Program-made: the position numbers and the translations under genes
Shown here: piece by piece, positions 7,492 through 15,943 of the stretch
Layout of the letters: each line of letters opens with the position of its first letter
Numbering within the stretch: position 1 is the first letter of the stretch
Source of the DNA: an uncultured Bacilli bacterium
GTDB lineage: Bacteria; Bacillota_I; Bacilli_A; RF39; UBA660
Direction of reading: 5' to 3'
NCBI GenBank assembly: GCA_934130215.1
Contig: CAKOXR010000010.1
Location: 1 to 23,690, forward strand
Length of the DNA: 23,690 nucleotides
The notes under the pieces: generated by a model
Told to the model about the DNA's origin: nothing
Seen by the model: only the letters and a program-made list of their open reading frames with translations
Databases searched by the model: none

Positions 7492-8454
7492 TTATTTATA
7501 AAATTCTAAATACCATTCTATAAACTTTTTTATACCATCTTTAAATTTAGTTTTTGGACAATATCCAATCAATTCTTCTGCTTTGTTAATACAAGCATAT
7601 GTTCTATCTACATCACCAGGTTGCATAGGTAATTTTTCAATTTCTGGTTTAATATTAAGTAAATCACCAATAGTATTAATCATTTCTTTAAGAGAAACAG
7701 GAGTAGAATTTCCTAAATTAAGTATTTCATAAACATTATTATTATTTAAACAATAGTTAATACTTCCTAAAATACCATCTACTATATCATCAATATATGT
7801 ATAATCTCTAGATGAACTACCATCCCCAAACATTGGAATTTTTTTACCTTCAAGCATCAATCTTGTAAATTTATTAATTGCTAAATCAGGTCTCTGTCTT
7901 GGTCCATAAACAGTAAAAAATCTTAACATAATTACATTAATATTATATAGTTTATGATATACATGAGTCATTACTTCGCTTGCTTTTTTAGTAGCGGCAT
8001 AAGGACTTATAGCAAAATCAACAACATCTGTTTCTTTAAAAGGAACTGTTTTAGAATTTCCATAAACACTACTACTTGATGCCATTACTAAATTCATAAC
8101 TTTATTTTCTTTCATACATTCAAGAATATTTTGAGTTCCCATACAATTTACTTCTTGATATAAAATAGGGTTTTCTATACTAGGTCTAACCCCTGCCATT
8201 GCTGCTAAATGAACAACAACATCTATATTATTATTTTTAAAAATATTATTTAATAAATCTTTATCTCTAATATCTCCTCTATATAATTTATAATTATTGT
8301 TTTTCAAAGCATTTTTAATATTATTTTCCTTAATATCTGGATTATAAAAATCACAAAAATTATCAATAACAATAACTTTATTATCACTTTCAAGTAAATT
8401 ATCAACTAAACTAGAGCCAATAAATCCAGCTCCACCTGTAACTAAATATGTCAT
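7492..8454 (-). CDS. NAD-dependent nucleotide-sugar epimerase, probably UDP-glucuronate 4-epimerase
   Basis: This is an extended short-chain dehydrogenase of 320 residues acting on a UDP-sugar. Seen are the NAD-binding TGGAGFIG motif (6-13), the SSSSVYG serine region (about 126-132), the catalytic pair Tyr152 and Lys156 in SPYAATKK, RFFTVYGPRQRPDLA, and the SRDYTYIDD substrate-binding segment. The PYAATKKA and RFFTVYGP pattern is typical of UDP-glucuronate 4-epimerases, and the next gene makes UDP-glucuronate, so UDP-galacturonate is the likely product. UDP-glucose or UDP-GlcNAc 4-epimerase activity remains possible. It overlaps the flippase stop by 4 bp; GGAGGA precedes the ATG. Confidence 0.82.
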   Translation of the reverse strand: MTYLVTGGAGFIGSSLVDNLLESDNKVIVIDNFCDFYNPDIKENNIKNALKNNNYKLYRGDIRDKDLLNNIFKNNNIDVVVHLAAMAGVRPSIENPILYQEVNCMGTQNILECMKENKVMNLVMASSSSVYGNSKTVPFKETDVVDFAISPYAATKKASEVMTHVYHKLYNINVIMLRFFTVYGPRQRPDLAINKFTRLMLEGKKIPMFGDGSSSRDYTYIDDIVDGILGSINYCLNNNNVYEILNLGNSTPVSLKEMINTIGDLLNIKPEIEKLPMQPGDVDRTYACINKAEELIGYCPKTKFKDGIKKFIEWYLEFYK

Positions 8455-9962
8455 ATTTCCTCCTTTGATTTTTTTTTAAAAATAACATTTTTAATATCTT
8501 TTAACCAACTAATTCGACCAATTAATTTAAAAATTATACAAGTTATAATTGTATTAAATACAAAAATTAATGTCGATGTAAAAAACCACTCTATTAAATT
8601 ATTACAACTAAATTTAAAAATAAATGAATTTAATACAATTAAGATAGTTCCGATTAAAATATAAATAAAAAACTCTTTATAATACTCTTTCATTGTAAAA
8701 ATTTTTAAATTATTTTTTATTATAATAGGTTTAATTATAAAATCAGATATTAATAATGAAATTACAGTTGCGACCAATATACCAGCCATTTCAAAATATT
8801 TAACAAATATTAGTGATAAAATTAAATTAATTATACCCTCTGTAATAGCACATATTTTTGTATCTTTAAATAATCCACATCCATTTAAATAAGTATTTAA
8901 TGTTGTTCTAATAATTTGTATATAAACCATTATAATAAATAAATAAGATACAATCTTTGAAGCAACCATATCATTACCATAAAAAATATTAATAAATGAA
9001 TTATATGAAAAAACAAGTGATGATGAAATTATTGTTGCCAAAAAAAACAAAAAAGAATTATATTGAATAAATTTATTTTTATCAATTAAATGTTTATTTT
9101 TATCAAAATATGTTTTACCTACTATGGAATATAAAGATGTTCCAATTTTGGTAATAATTTTATTAATTTCATTTAAAATATAATTATATGCTCCATAAAT
9201 TGCTACTTTTTTTAATCCAAGATTCATTGAAATTAAAACAATATCAATATTATTAGCAATAACACCACTAATTTTATGAATAATTAAATCTTTTGTATCA
9301 TTTATCATTGATGTATCTTTATTATTTCTATCTAATTTAATATTTTTTTCCTTTTTAAGTGTATATTGTTTCATAAAAAAATTAGTTAATAAATTACATA
9401 TAATACATCCGATTAAAACAATTTCAAAACTAGCTCCTAATAATAATAAAACAATTTCAACAATATATTTTATAATAAATCCAACCTGATATACTATATT
9501 TGGTACATATTTTTCTCCTCTTGCATCATAATAAATTCTATATGTAAAGAAAAAATAATTAACTGAATTTGAAATAGAATATAATATAAATGTTATTATT
9601 ATATAAAAATAATTAAAAGTATTTCCTTTAATAGTAAATGGAATAATAAAAGAAATTATAACTGCAAGACTTAAAATAACTATACCAATATTTCTAAATA
9701 TATAGCGAATACCAGCAAGTTTTTTATTAATTTCCTTAATATTATTTTCTGCCATTGGTTTATATAATGATACTAATGCACAACTAGAAAATCCTGCTTC
9801 AGCAAGTACTAAATAAGCAAAAAATTGCGAAAATATTTGATATAATGCATATATATTAGTACCCAATTTTCCATAAAATAATTTAAGTAAAATTAAATTT
9901 AAAAAAATCATTATAAATTCTGGGAATGCATCAGTTAAAAAATTCTTAATTGCTTTTTTCAT
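8451..9962 (-). CDS. Wzx-type polysaccharide flippase
   Basis: This is a polytopic inner-membrane protein of about 503 residues with some 12-14 predicted hydrophobic helices and short charged loops, of the MOP/polysaccharide-transport type. It would flip undecaprenyl-pyrophosphate-linked repeat units to the outer face of the membrane. An early conserved segment reads AEAGFSSCALVSLYKPMAE, common in these proteins. I start it at the ATG at 9962 rather than 9971. The ribosome-binding site AAGGA (9972-9976) touches the first ATG but is 9 nt from the second. It overlaps the ATP-grasp gene by 17 bp. EpsG-type polymerase and several glycosyltransferases lie in the same operon, the expected company. 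Substrate specificity cannot be read from sequence. Confidence 0.85.
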   Translation of the reverse strand: MKKAIKNFLTDAFPEFIMIFLNLILLKLFYGKLGTNIYALYQIFSQFFAYLVLAEAGFSSCALVSLYKPMAENNIKEINKKLAGIRYIFRNIGIVILSLAVIISFIIPFTIKGNTFNYFYIIITFILYSISNSVNYFFFTYRIYYDARGEKYVPNIVYQVGFIIKYIVEIVLLLLGASFEIVLIGCIICNLLTNFFMKQYTLKKEKNIKLDRNNKDTSMINDTKDLIIHKISGVIANNIDIVLISMNLGLKKVAIYGAYNYILNEINKIITKIGTSLYSIVGKTYFDKNKHLIDKNKFIQYNSFLFFLATIISSSLVFSYNSFINIFYGNDMVASKIVSYLFIIMVYIQIIRTTLNTYLNGCGLFKDTKICAITEGIINLILSLIFVKYFEMAGILVATVISLLISDFIIKPIIIKNNLKIFTMKEYYKEFFIYILIGTILIVLNSFIFKFSCNNLIEWFFTSTLIFVFNTIITCIIFKLIGRISWLKDIKNVIFKKKSKEEI

Positions 9963-10872
9963 TTTGTTCATTCCTTTTTGGGAGTTCTAATTCACTTCCC
10001 CATTTCAAATTCTCATCTTTTGGTTCAAAATTTAAAAACCCTGCCCAATGATAAAATGTTAATTCTCCAACATATATTTTACCATTAGCAAAATAAAAAT
10101 CAACTCTTAAATTTGGAATATTTTTACTTAATATTTTAGATAATTCAATCATTTTATGAATTTCTTTTGGAAATTTATGAACTTCTGAAGAACTCATATA
10201 TTTAATTTTTATATTTAATTTATTTAAATTTATATCATAATAATCATTATATCTATTATTTCTTTTATCTCCGTAACAAACCAAAATATATTTAGGTATT
10301 CCATTAAAACAAAAGATATTATACTCTATTAATTTACTACCATCATTATTTTCTAAAAGTTGTTCAACAATTATTCTAGGATGAACATTTTTATAAGGAT
10401 ATTCTCTATGATTATAGAAATAATTATGTTTTAAACTTTTATTTATTTCACTTTTTAATTTTTTTAAATTTAATAAGCTTTTATCATAACATATTTCTCC
10501 CCCACCACAACCATGAGTTGTTTTTATAACAAATTTATTTGGTAATTTACTAAAATCAATATCATCAAATTTATTATATATTCCAATCGTAGGTATAATA
10601 TATTCATCCCCTATTAAATTTTTTATGTATTTTTTTGATTCATATTTATCAACAAGATTACTATATTCCTTCTTTCGGTCATATAGTTTTAACCATTGTA
10701 ATTTAGAACTATAATCTTTAGGATTTTCTAAATCAAGTTTTTCACCCATTTCTAAATAATATTTCATTTTCAAATACTTTTCATCAGGTAAATATTTAAA
10801 TATTCCTTTATTCATTAAATATAAAATTATTTTTTTAGGTTCTTTTATATATTTTATAACTTTATTATTCAT
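9946..10872 (-). CDS. TupA-like ATP-grasp family protein
   Basis: The 308-residue soluble protein fits the TupA-like ATP-grasp family found in surface-polysaccharide clusters. Family features visible are LQWLKLYDRKKEYSNLVDKY (about 62-81), then IGDEYIIPTIGIY, KLPNKFVIKTTHGCGG, which forms the ATP-binding strand and glycine loop, PRIIVEQLL in the ATP-binding cleft, a YNIFCFNG segment, and the C-terminal DFYFANGKIYVGELTFYHWAG with acidic metal-binding positions. Its reaction is not established by the sequence: ATP-grasp enzymes form amide-type bonds, so addition of an amino acid or similar group to a sugar of the polysaccharide is the natural inference; some annotations call such proteins glycosyltransferases. 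It sits between a GT2 and the flippase, with a GGAGG site 6 nt before the ATG. Confidence 0.78.
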   Translation of the reverse strand: MNNKVIKYIKEPKKIILYLMNKGIFKYLPDEKYLKMKYYLEMGEKLDLENPKDYSSKLQWLKLYDRKKEYSNLVDKYESKKYIKNLIGDEYIIPTIGIYNKFDDIDFSKLPNKFVIKTTHGCGGGEICYDKSLLNLKKLKSEINKSLKHNYFYNHREYPYKNVHPRIIVEQLLENNDGSKLIEYNIFCFNGIPKYILVCYGDKRNNRYNDYYDINLNKLNIKIKYMSSSEVHKFPKEIHKMIELSKILSKNIPNLRVDFYFANGKIYVGELTFYHWAGFLNFEPKDENLKWGSELELPKRNEQNEKSN

Positions 10873-10884
10873 TTGTACCTCCGT

Positions 10885-11991
10885 TTATATTTTTTTATTT
10901 AATAATAACATATAATATTTACAATATTTTAAATATAAATCAAAATCCTTATTTTTTAAACTTTTTTCTAAATATTTATAAGATTTATTATTTGTTTTAT
11001 AATTTGTAAATTCTTTTATTACAAAATCAGAATAAATAGAAAAAACATTTTTTATTATATTTATATCTAAGTATCTAATTCTTGTATATATTAATGTTCC
11101 CATCAATAATATATATTCATAATATTCTTGATCTGTTTTGATATTATATTTTTTTCTATCTTCGTATAATTCTAATGTAATATATAATGTTTCAATCATT
11201 TTATTATTAGTTAATTTATGATGTAAACTTTGATTATTACTATAAATTCTATAATTATAAACTTTAAATGGACAAATTTTAATTTTTTTTGCTTTTCCAT
11301 ATATTATTTGCCACATAATACTATCTTCGAATAAATAATTTGGAAATTTCACATTATTAAATAATTCACTTTTTATTATTTTAACACAAGGAAATCCTAA
11401 TAAATCATTTTTATTAAAACTTTCTTTTCTATTAAATTCTTTAATTATTGTATTATTATCATCAACACTATTATAACTTCCTTCAACTATATCAAAATTA
11501 CCATTAAATCCTATATCTAATAACTTTTGAATTGAATCATCTTCTAAATAATCATCAGAATCAACAAACATAATATATTTTGAATCTATTTTATCCAATC
11601 CTTTATTTCTACTATTTGCAATTCCACAATTATCATGATGTATTATATCAATTTTATCTTTATATTTTAATAAAATACTTAATGTATTATCAGTTGATCC
11701 ATCATCTATTACTATAATTTGAATTTTATAACTTGTCTTTTGATTTATAATTGAATCTAAACATTTAGTAATATATTTTTGAACATTATATGCTGGAATA
11801 ACAATACCTAAATCATAAGTTTTATTTGAAATCAATCTATCACAATAACAAGAACAATTATTATTAAAACATACCTTATTTAATTCATTATAAGCTTTAA
11901 TAGAATCATTTAATTTATATTTTTTTTTATTTAAAATAGATATATAAAATACTAATTTATTTATTTTTAATTTCTTAATTACTTTCTTCAT
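10885..11991 (-). CDS. Family 2 glycosyltransferase with cysteine-rich N-terminal extension
   Basis: This cytoplasmic, probably membrane-associated GT-A enzyme would add a sugar to the lipid-linked repeat unit. The catalytic domain starts near residue 60 (DLGIVIPAYNVQKYI), with the nucleotide-binding DDGSTDNT (96-103) and the metal-binding DSDD (144-147). The C-terminal half (about 200-368) is poorly conserved. The 60-residue N-terminal extension before the GT domain holds four cysteines in ten residues (Cys41, 46, 48, 50), which is unusual in this AT-rich, Cys-poor operon and could bind a metal or form a lid; I do not recognise it. AGGAG precedes the ATG. Donor and acceptor sugars are unknown. 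Confidence 0.88.
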   Translation of the reverse strand: MKKVIKKLKINKLVFYISILNKKKYKLNDSIKAYNELNKVCFNNNCSCYCDRLISNKTYDLGIVIPAYNVQKYITKCLDSIINQKTSYKIQIIVIDDGSTDNTLSILLKYKDKIDIIHHDNCGIANSRNKGLDKIDSKYIMFVDSDDYLEDDSIQKLLDIGFNGNFDIVEGSYNSVDDNNTIIKEFNRKESFNKNDLLGFPCVKIIKSELFNNVKFPNYLFEDSIMWQIIYGKAKKIKICPFKVYNYRIYSNNQSLHHKLTNNKMIETLYITLELYEDRKKYNIKTDQEYYEYILLMGTLIYTRIRYLDINIIKNVFSIYSDFVIKEFTNYKTNNKSYKYLEKSLKNKDFDLYLKYCKYYMLLLNKKI

Positions 11992-12000
11992 AATAAACTC

Positions 12001-13041
12001 CTAAAAAAATAACTCATAAAACAGATCATCTGTTCTAATATAATAAAACATTGATAATGAAATAATCATTAAACAAAATAAAGCAATTTTATATTTTTTA
12101 CATTCAATTACTTCAAAAATATTAGCAAGTAAAATATCAATAAATGGGAAAAAATAAATAACTAATCTTCCAACATTTTTAAAAGTTGGAGATAAACATT
12201 GTATTAATGTTCCTAACATTAAAATTTCTAAAAACAAAATATTATTTTTATTTTGTAAAATTAATTTATTTTTTAATATATATCCAATAATACATATACT
12301 ATACATCAATAAAAGTAATTTATAACCTTCGCCACTATTAAATTTAATTGATGCAGGTTTATATATAAAACTAAGTATAAAATTAATTATTTCTTTTCCA
12401 AATAAAAGTGTAATAAAACATAATACTGAAAATATAATAATTGATATTTTATTAATTTTTAAATATTTTAAAGGATAAGCAATAATAAATACTCCTGCTG
12501 TTTTATGAAATAAACTTGCAATTAAAACTAAAATTATAAATTTAAAAACTTTATTTTCTTTTAAATATTTTATAGAAAACAAAAGTATTGCTAAAGCTAG
12601 TCCTTGTCTTAAAATTCCAAAAAAGAAAATATATGTTTCAAATGTTATAAAAATAAATGAAGAAATTGCATAATTTTTAGAATTATTTTTAATAAAATTA
12701 TAAACAGCAATCATTTGAAATATTGATACACTTGATAAAAAAAATTGATAATTATTCCATACTAATGAAAAAATTTTACATAAATATTTATAACCTACTT
12801 CATATCTATCATAATTATAAACATCTAAAAAATTACATTTTGAAATATCATAAAATATTTCTTTATAACTTTGAGCATCAACTCCAACATTTATACTTCT
12901 AAAAGATATAAAAAAAGTTAAAATCATAAATACAAAAAAAAGGTATTTCGGATTCTTTTTTATATCTTCTGTTCCTTTAAATAAAGCCCAAATCCATGTA
13001 AAAATAAATATAATTATTAATAGTAAATAATAATAATTCAT
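12001..13041 (-). CDS. EpsG/Wzy-type polysaccharide polymerase
   Basis: This 346-residue integral membrane protein, with about ten hydrophobic segments, resembles the EpsG family. Family marks are FRSINVGVDAQSYKEIF (about 48-64), the YEVGYKYL segment, ILRQGLALAI, and SLFHKTAGVFI. These correspond to the R..VG.D...Y, YE.GY, RQG.A and HK positions of EpsG proteins. Wzy-type polymerases join repeat units on the outer face of the membrane after flipping. It is the only polymerase candidate in the operon and is flanked by glycosyltransferases. A GAGGTGA ribosome-binding site precedes the ATG. Confidence 0.85.
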   Translation of the reverse strand: MNYYYLLLIIIFIFTWIWALFKGTEDIKKNPKYLFFVFMILTFFISFRSINVGVDAQSYKEIFYDISKCNFLDVYNYDRYEVGYKYLCKIFSLVWNNYQFFLSSVSIFQMIAVYNFIKNNSKNYAISSFIFITFETYIFFFGILRQGLALAILLFSIKYLKENKVFKFIILVLIASLFHKTAGVFIIAYPLKYLKINKISIIIFSVLCFITLLFGKEIINFILSFIYKPASIKFNSGEGYKLLLLMYSICIIGYILKNKLILQNKNNILFLEILMLGTLIQCLSPTFKNVGRLVIYFFPFIDILLANIFEVIECKKYKIALFCLMIISLSMFYYIRTDDLFYELFF

Positions 13042-13055
13042 GTAATCACCTCAAT

Positions 13056-14132
13056 TTAATAACATATTTTTGTAAATTCATCAGCAATTTGATCAATCAT
13101 ATATTTGTTTTTAACAAAATCATTTTTATAATCTTTTCTTTTTTCTATTTTTTTATTCAAAATTATACTAGCCCATTCCTCTGCTGATTTATTTAAATCA
13201 ATATACTTAACTAATCCTGTTATATTTGCTTCTTTAGTAATAGTATTAGATATAAAACAAGGAAGTCCAGAAGCCTCTGCTTCAATTATAACATTTGGCA
13301 TTCCTTCAAATAAAGAAGTAAAAATTAATTTATCAAAAGCCATAAAGTATTCATTAATATTTTTTTTAGGTTCAAGTAAAATAACATTTTTTCCAATATT
13401 TAATTCTTTTATTTTATTTAAAATATCTTCTTTTAACTCTCCTTCACCGATTAATACTAACATACTATTATTATCTTTTTTTAATATTTCTTTAAATATA
13501 TTAAGTAAAAAATTATGATTTTTTTGTTTATTTAATCTTCCAACATGACCATATAAAGTTTTATTACCAACATTTAATTCTTTTCTTATTTTATCTCTAC
13601 TTTTTTCATTAAATTTAAAATCATCATAATTTAAAGCATTATGTAAAATAGTTACTTTATTTAAATTATTTTTACCAAAAACAAATTCAGCTGCTTCACT
13701 AGAAGGAGCAATTTTAACATTTGGTATTACTTTTGGTAAAAATCCAAATAACTTATTTATAAATTTTCCATTTGTAACTCCTGCATTACTAGATCTGTAT
13801 ATAAGTTTACTTGCTCCACCTAATTTAGCCGCAAATAAATCTAAAGTTGCAAGTGATTGTTGACTAGTTCTTAATACAGAAACATATTTTTCTTTTTTAA
13901 CAAGTTTTTTAATTCCTAAAAAAGATTTAAATGGATTTTTTGATTTAGGAGGAATATAAAATATCTTTCCACCCATTTTTTTTATTTCATCATCATAAAA
14001 ACCTTTGTTTTTTTTGGAAACACAAAAATCCATTTGATACTTACTTTTATCTAAACATCTATAAACTTTCATTAAAAAAGTTTCTGCTCCACCTCTATCC
14101 ATACTAGATACAATACATAATAACCTTTTCAT
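13056..14132 (-). CDS. Family 4 (GT-B) glycosyltransferase
   Basis: The 358-residue protein is a retaining GT-B glycosyltransferase. Its N-terminal acceptor domain starts with LLCIVSSMDRGGAETFL, the GGAE motif typical of GT4. The C-terminal donor domain has YGHVGRLNKQKNH, LIGEGELK, and the nucleotide-sugar-binding FEGMPNVIIEAEASGLP with the E(x7)E pair. It would act on the cytoplasmic face on the lipid-linked repeat unit. The linker includes YRSSNAGVTNGKF and may contact the membrane. It lies 7 bp after the next upstream GT and 14 bp before the polymerase. Sugar specificity cannot be assigned. Confidence 0.9.
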   Translation of the reverse strand: MKRLLCIVSSMDRGGAETFLMKVYRCLDKSKYQMDFCVSKKNKGFYDDEIKKMGGKIFYIPPKSKNPFKSFLGIKKLVKKEKYVSVLRTSQQSLATLDLFAAKLGGASKLIYRSSNAGVTNGKFINKLFGFLPKVIPNVKIAPSSEAAEFVFGKNNLNKVTILHNALNYDDFKFNEKSRDKIRKELNVGNKTLYGHVGRLNKQKNHNFLLNIFKEILKKDNNSMLVLIGEGELKEDILNKIKELNIGKNVILLEPKKNINEYFMAFDKLIFTSLFEGMPNVIIEAEASGLPCFISNTITKEANITGLVKYIDLNKSAEEWASIILNKKIEKRKDYKNDFVKNKYMIDQIADEFTKICY

Positions 14133-14139
14133 ATTTCAC

Positions 14140-15168
14140 CTATTTAAAATGTTTTGTTAAATTAGTTATAGCATCACTACTATATTTTTTAGCATTAACT
14201 AATACATTTTCTTTTAAACTAATAACATTTTTTTTATCTAAACAAAACAATAACTTATTTTCCAATTCATTATTATCAAACATATTATAAATATAACCCG
14301 TCTTATTATCTATAACAATATCACAAACATTTTCCCAATTACTTGCAATTACAGGAACCCCAGAAAAATATGAATCTATAATTGTTCCTGGTATTCCTTC
14401 TGTTTTAAATCTAGTTGGAAATATTAATAAATAATAATCTTTTAAAATATGTGTTGATAGATTACTATCAATACATCCCTTATACTTGATATATTCAGGA
14501 AAATTGTTTTTTAATTTTTCAAAACATTCTTTATAATTATTATCTATAGGCCCATATATATCTAATGTATAAACTATTTCTTTTTCATTTATTTTTTTTA
14601 AAACATCAATAAGATCTTCAATTCCTTTTTCTTTCATAACTCTTGAAAAAGTACAAATTGGATAAGGTTTATTAAATTCAAAACATAAATCTTTATTTTT
14701 TATAGGATCAATTATTTTAAAATTTACTAATTTATCTATATTATTAAAACCCATGTTTTCTAAATCATTTTTCATTTTAGTTGTTTCAACAAATATTTTA
14801 TCAAATTTTTTTAAATTTTTAATTAGATAATTTTTATTTTTTATAAAACTAGGTAACCAACCACCAACAACATCGTAAAATAAATTAAATTTTCTTTTTT
14901 TATTTAAAAATACAAAAAAAGGAATAAATACTTTAATACCATTGTAAGCTGTTAAAATAACAATATTCTCAGAATTTTTTGATGCTTTTATACAATTTAA
15001 AATCATTTTTAATGGATGTTTTTTCCAATTATATGTATCAATTTTATTAATTTGTTCATTACCATATTTATTAAATAATGCTTTATATAAATTTTTAGTT
15101 TTAACAGTTTGACCATCAAAAAATTCTTTATTACCACCAAAATGACCACATATAGTAACTTTATACAT
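14140..15168 (-). CDS. Family 4 (GT-B) glycosyltransferase
   Basis: The 342-residue protein is a second GT-B enzyme. The N-terminal domain begins with the glycine-rich CGHFGGNKEFFDGQTVKTK, a recurrent opening in capsule GT4 proteins, and contains FYDVVGGWLPSF. The donor domain has CTFSRVMKEKGIEDL, LDIYGPID, FPTRFKTEGIPGTIIDSYFS and SGVPVIASNW. The EGIPGTIIDS stretch has Glu and Asp where the E(x7)E pair is expected, a common variant. It lies 3 bp after the upstream GT2. Its ribosome-binding site (GAAGGG) is inside the end of that gene, indicating coupled translation. Specificity unknown. Confidence 0.87.
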   Translation of the reverse strand: MYKVTICGHFGGNKEFFDGQTVKTKNLYKALFNKYGNEQINKIDTYNWKKHPLKMILNCIKASKNSENIVILTAYNGIKVFIPFFVFLNKKRKFNLFYDVVGGWLPSFIKNKNYLIKNLKKFDKIFVETTKMKNDLENMGFNNIDKLVNFKIIDPIKNKDLCFEFNKPYPICTFSRVMKEKGIEDLIDVLKKINEKEIVYTLDIYGPIDNNYKECFEKLKNNFPEYIKYKGCIDSNLSTHILKDYYLLIFPTRFKTEGIPGTIIDSYFSGVPVIASNWENVCDIVIDNKTGYIYNMFDNNELENKLLFCLDKKNVISLKENVLVNAKKYSSDAITNLTKHFK

Positions 15169-15171
15169 AAA

Positions 15172-15936
15172 CTAAACACCCTTCTCTCTTATTAATTTAT
15201 TAATAAAATAATTAATTATATTTGAAATCGTAAAAAAAGAAGCAACAAAAGGATTAAAATTATTACATTTTCTATGTAGTTCATAATGATATTTTAAAAG
15301 TTTAAATTTACTACCAGATGATATCGAATTATCGCTTTTTCTATAAACCGCTAAAACTTCATTATATTTATAACCATATTTAACAATTTTTAAAACCTTA
15401 CACCATAAAGCATAATCATTTCTTTTTTTTAACAAAGGAATTTGTATTAAACCTGTTTTTTCTCTATTATACATAACAGTTAAACAACCAACAGAATCAC
15501 CAAGTAACATATTAAAATAACTAATTTTTTTAGGACAAATTCTTATTTTATTAAGAATTTTACCATTTTTATTCATATATTTATAATCTGTATATGTAAA
15601 ATAATAATTATTATCTTCCATAAATTTCACTTGTTTTTCTAACTTTTTTCTAAACCATATATCATCACAATCTAGAAAAGCAATATACTTTCCCTTTGCT
15701 TCTCTTATTGCAACATTTCTAGCAACACTAGCACCCGAATTTTTATCTAATTTAATATATTTAATTCTTTTATCTTTATATTTTTTTACAATATCTCCCG
15801 TACGATCACTTGAACAATCATCAACAATAATCATCTCCCAGTTACTATAACTTTGATTTAAAACAGAATCAATTGTATCTTTAATTGTTTTCTCATTATT
15901 AAATGCAGGAGAAATAATACTTACTAGTGCCTTCAT
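15172..15936 (-). CDS. Family 2 glycosyltransferase
   Basis: This is a compact GT-A glycosyltransferase of 254 residues. It has VSIISPAFNNEKTI at the N terminus, DDCSSDRTG (39-47) for nucleotide binding, the conserved NSGASVARNVAI stretch, the metal-binding DCDD (89-92) followed by IWFRKKLEKQ, and YTDYKYMN. The C-terminal YALWCKVLKIVKYGYKYN matches the end of the catalytic domain in many capsule and teichoic-acid GT2s. It is the first sugar-transfer gene behind the LCP gene, 7 bp away. No membrane helix is seen, so it is unlikely to be an initiating polyprenol-phosphate enzyme. Specificity unknown. Confidence 0.9.
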   Translation of the reverse strand: MKALVSIISPAFNNEKTIKDTIDSVLNQSYSNWEMIIVDDCSSDRTGDIVKKYKDKRIKYIKLDKNSGASVARNVAIREAKGKYIAFLDCDDIWFRKKLEKQVKFMEDNNYYFTYTDYKYMNKNGKILNKIRICPKKISYFNMLLGDSVGCLTVMYNREKTGLIQIPLLKKRNDYALWCKVLKIVKYGYKYNEVLAVYRKSDNSISSGSKFKLLKYHYELHRKCNNFNPFVASFFTISNIINYFINKLIREKGV

Positions 15937-15943
15937 ATAAACC

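Noticed and set aside
10885..11991. GT2 as the initiating sugar-phosphate transferase
   Set aside because: It has no membrane helices and carries the DDGS/DSDD motifs of a soluble GT-A enzyme.
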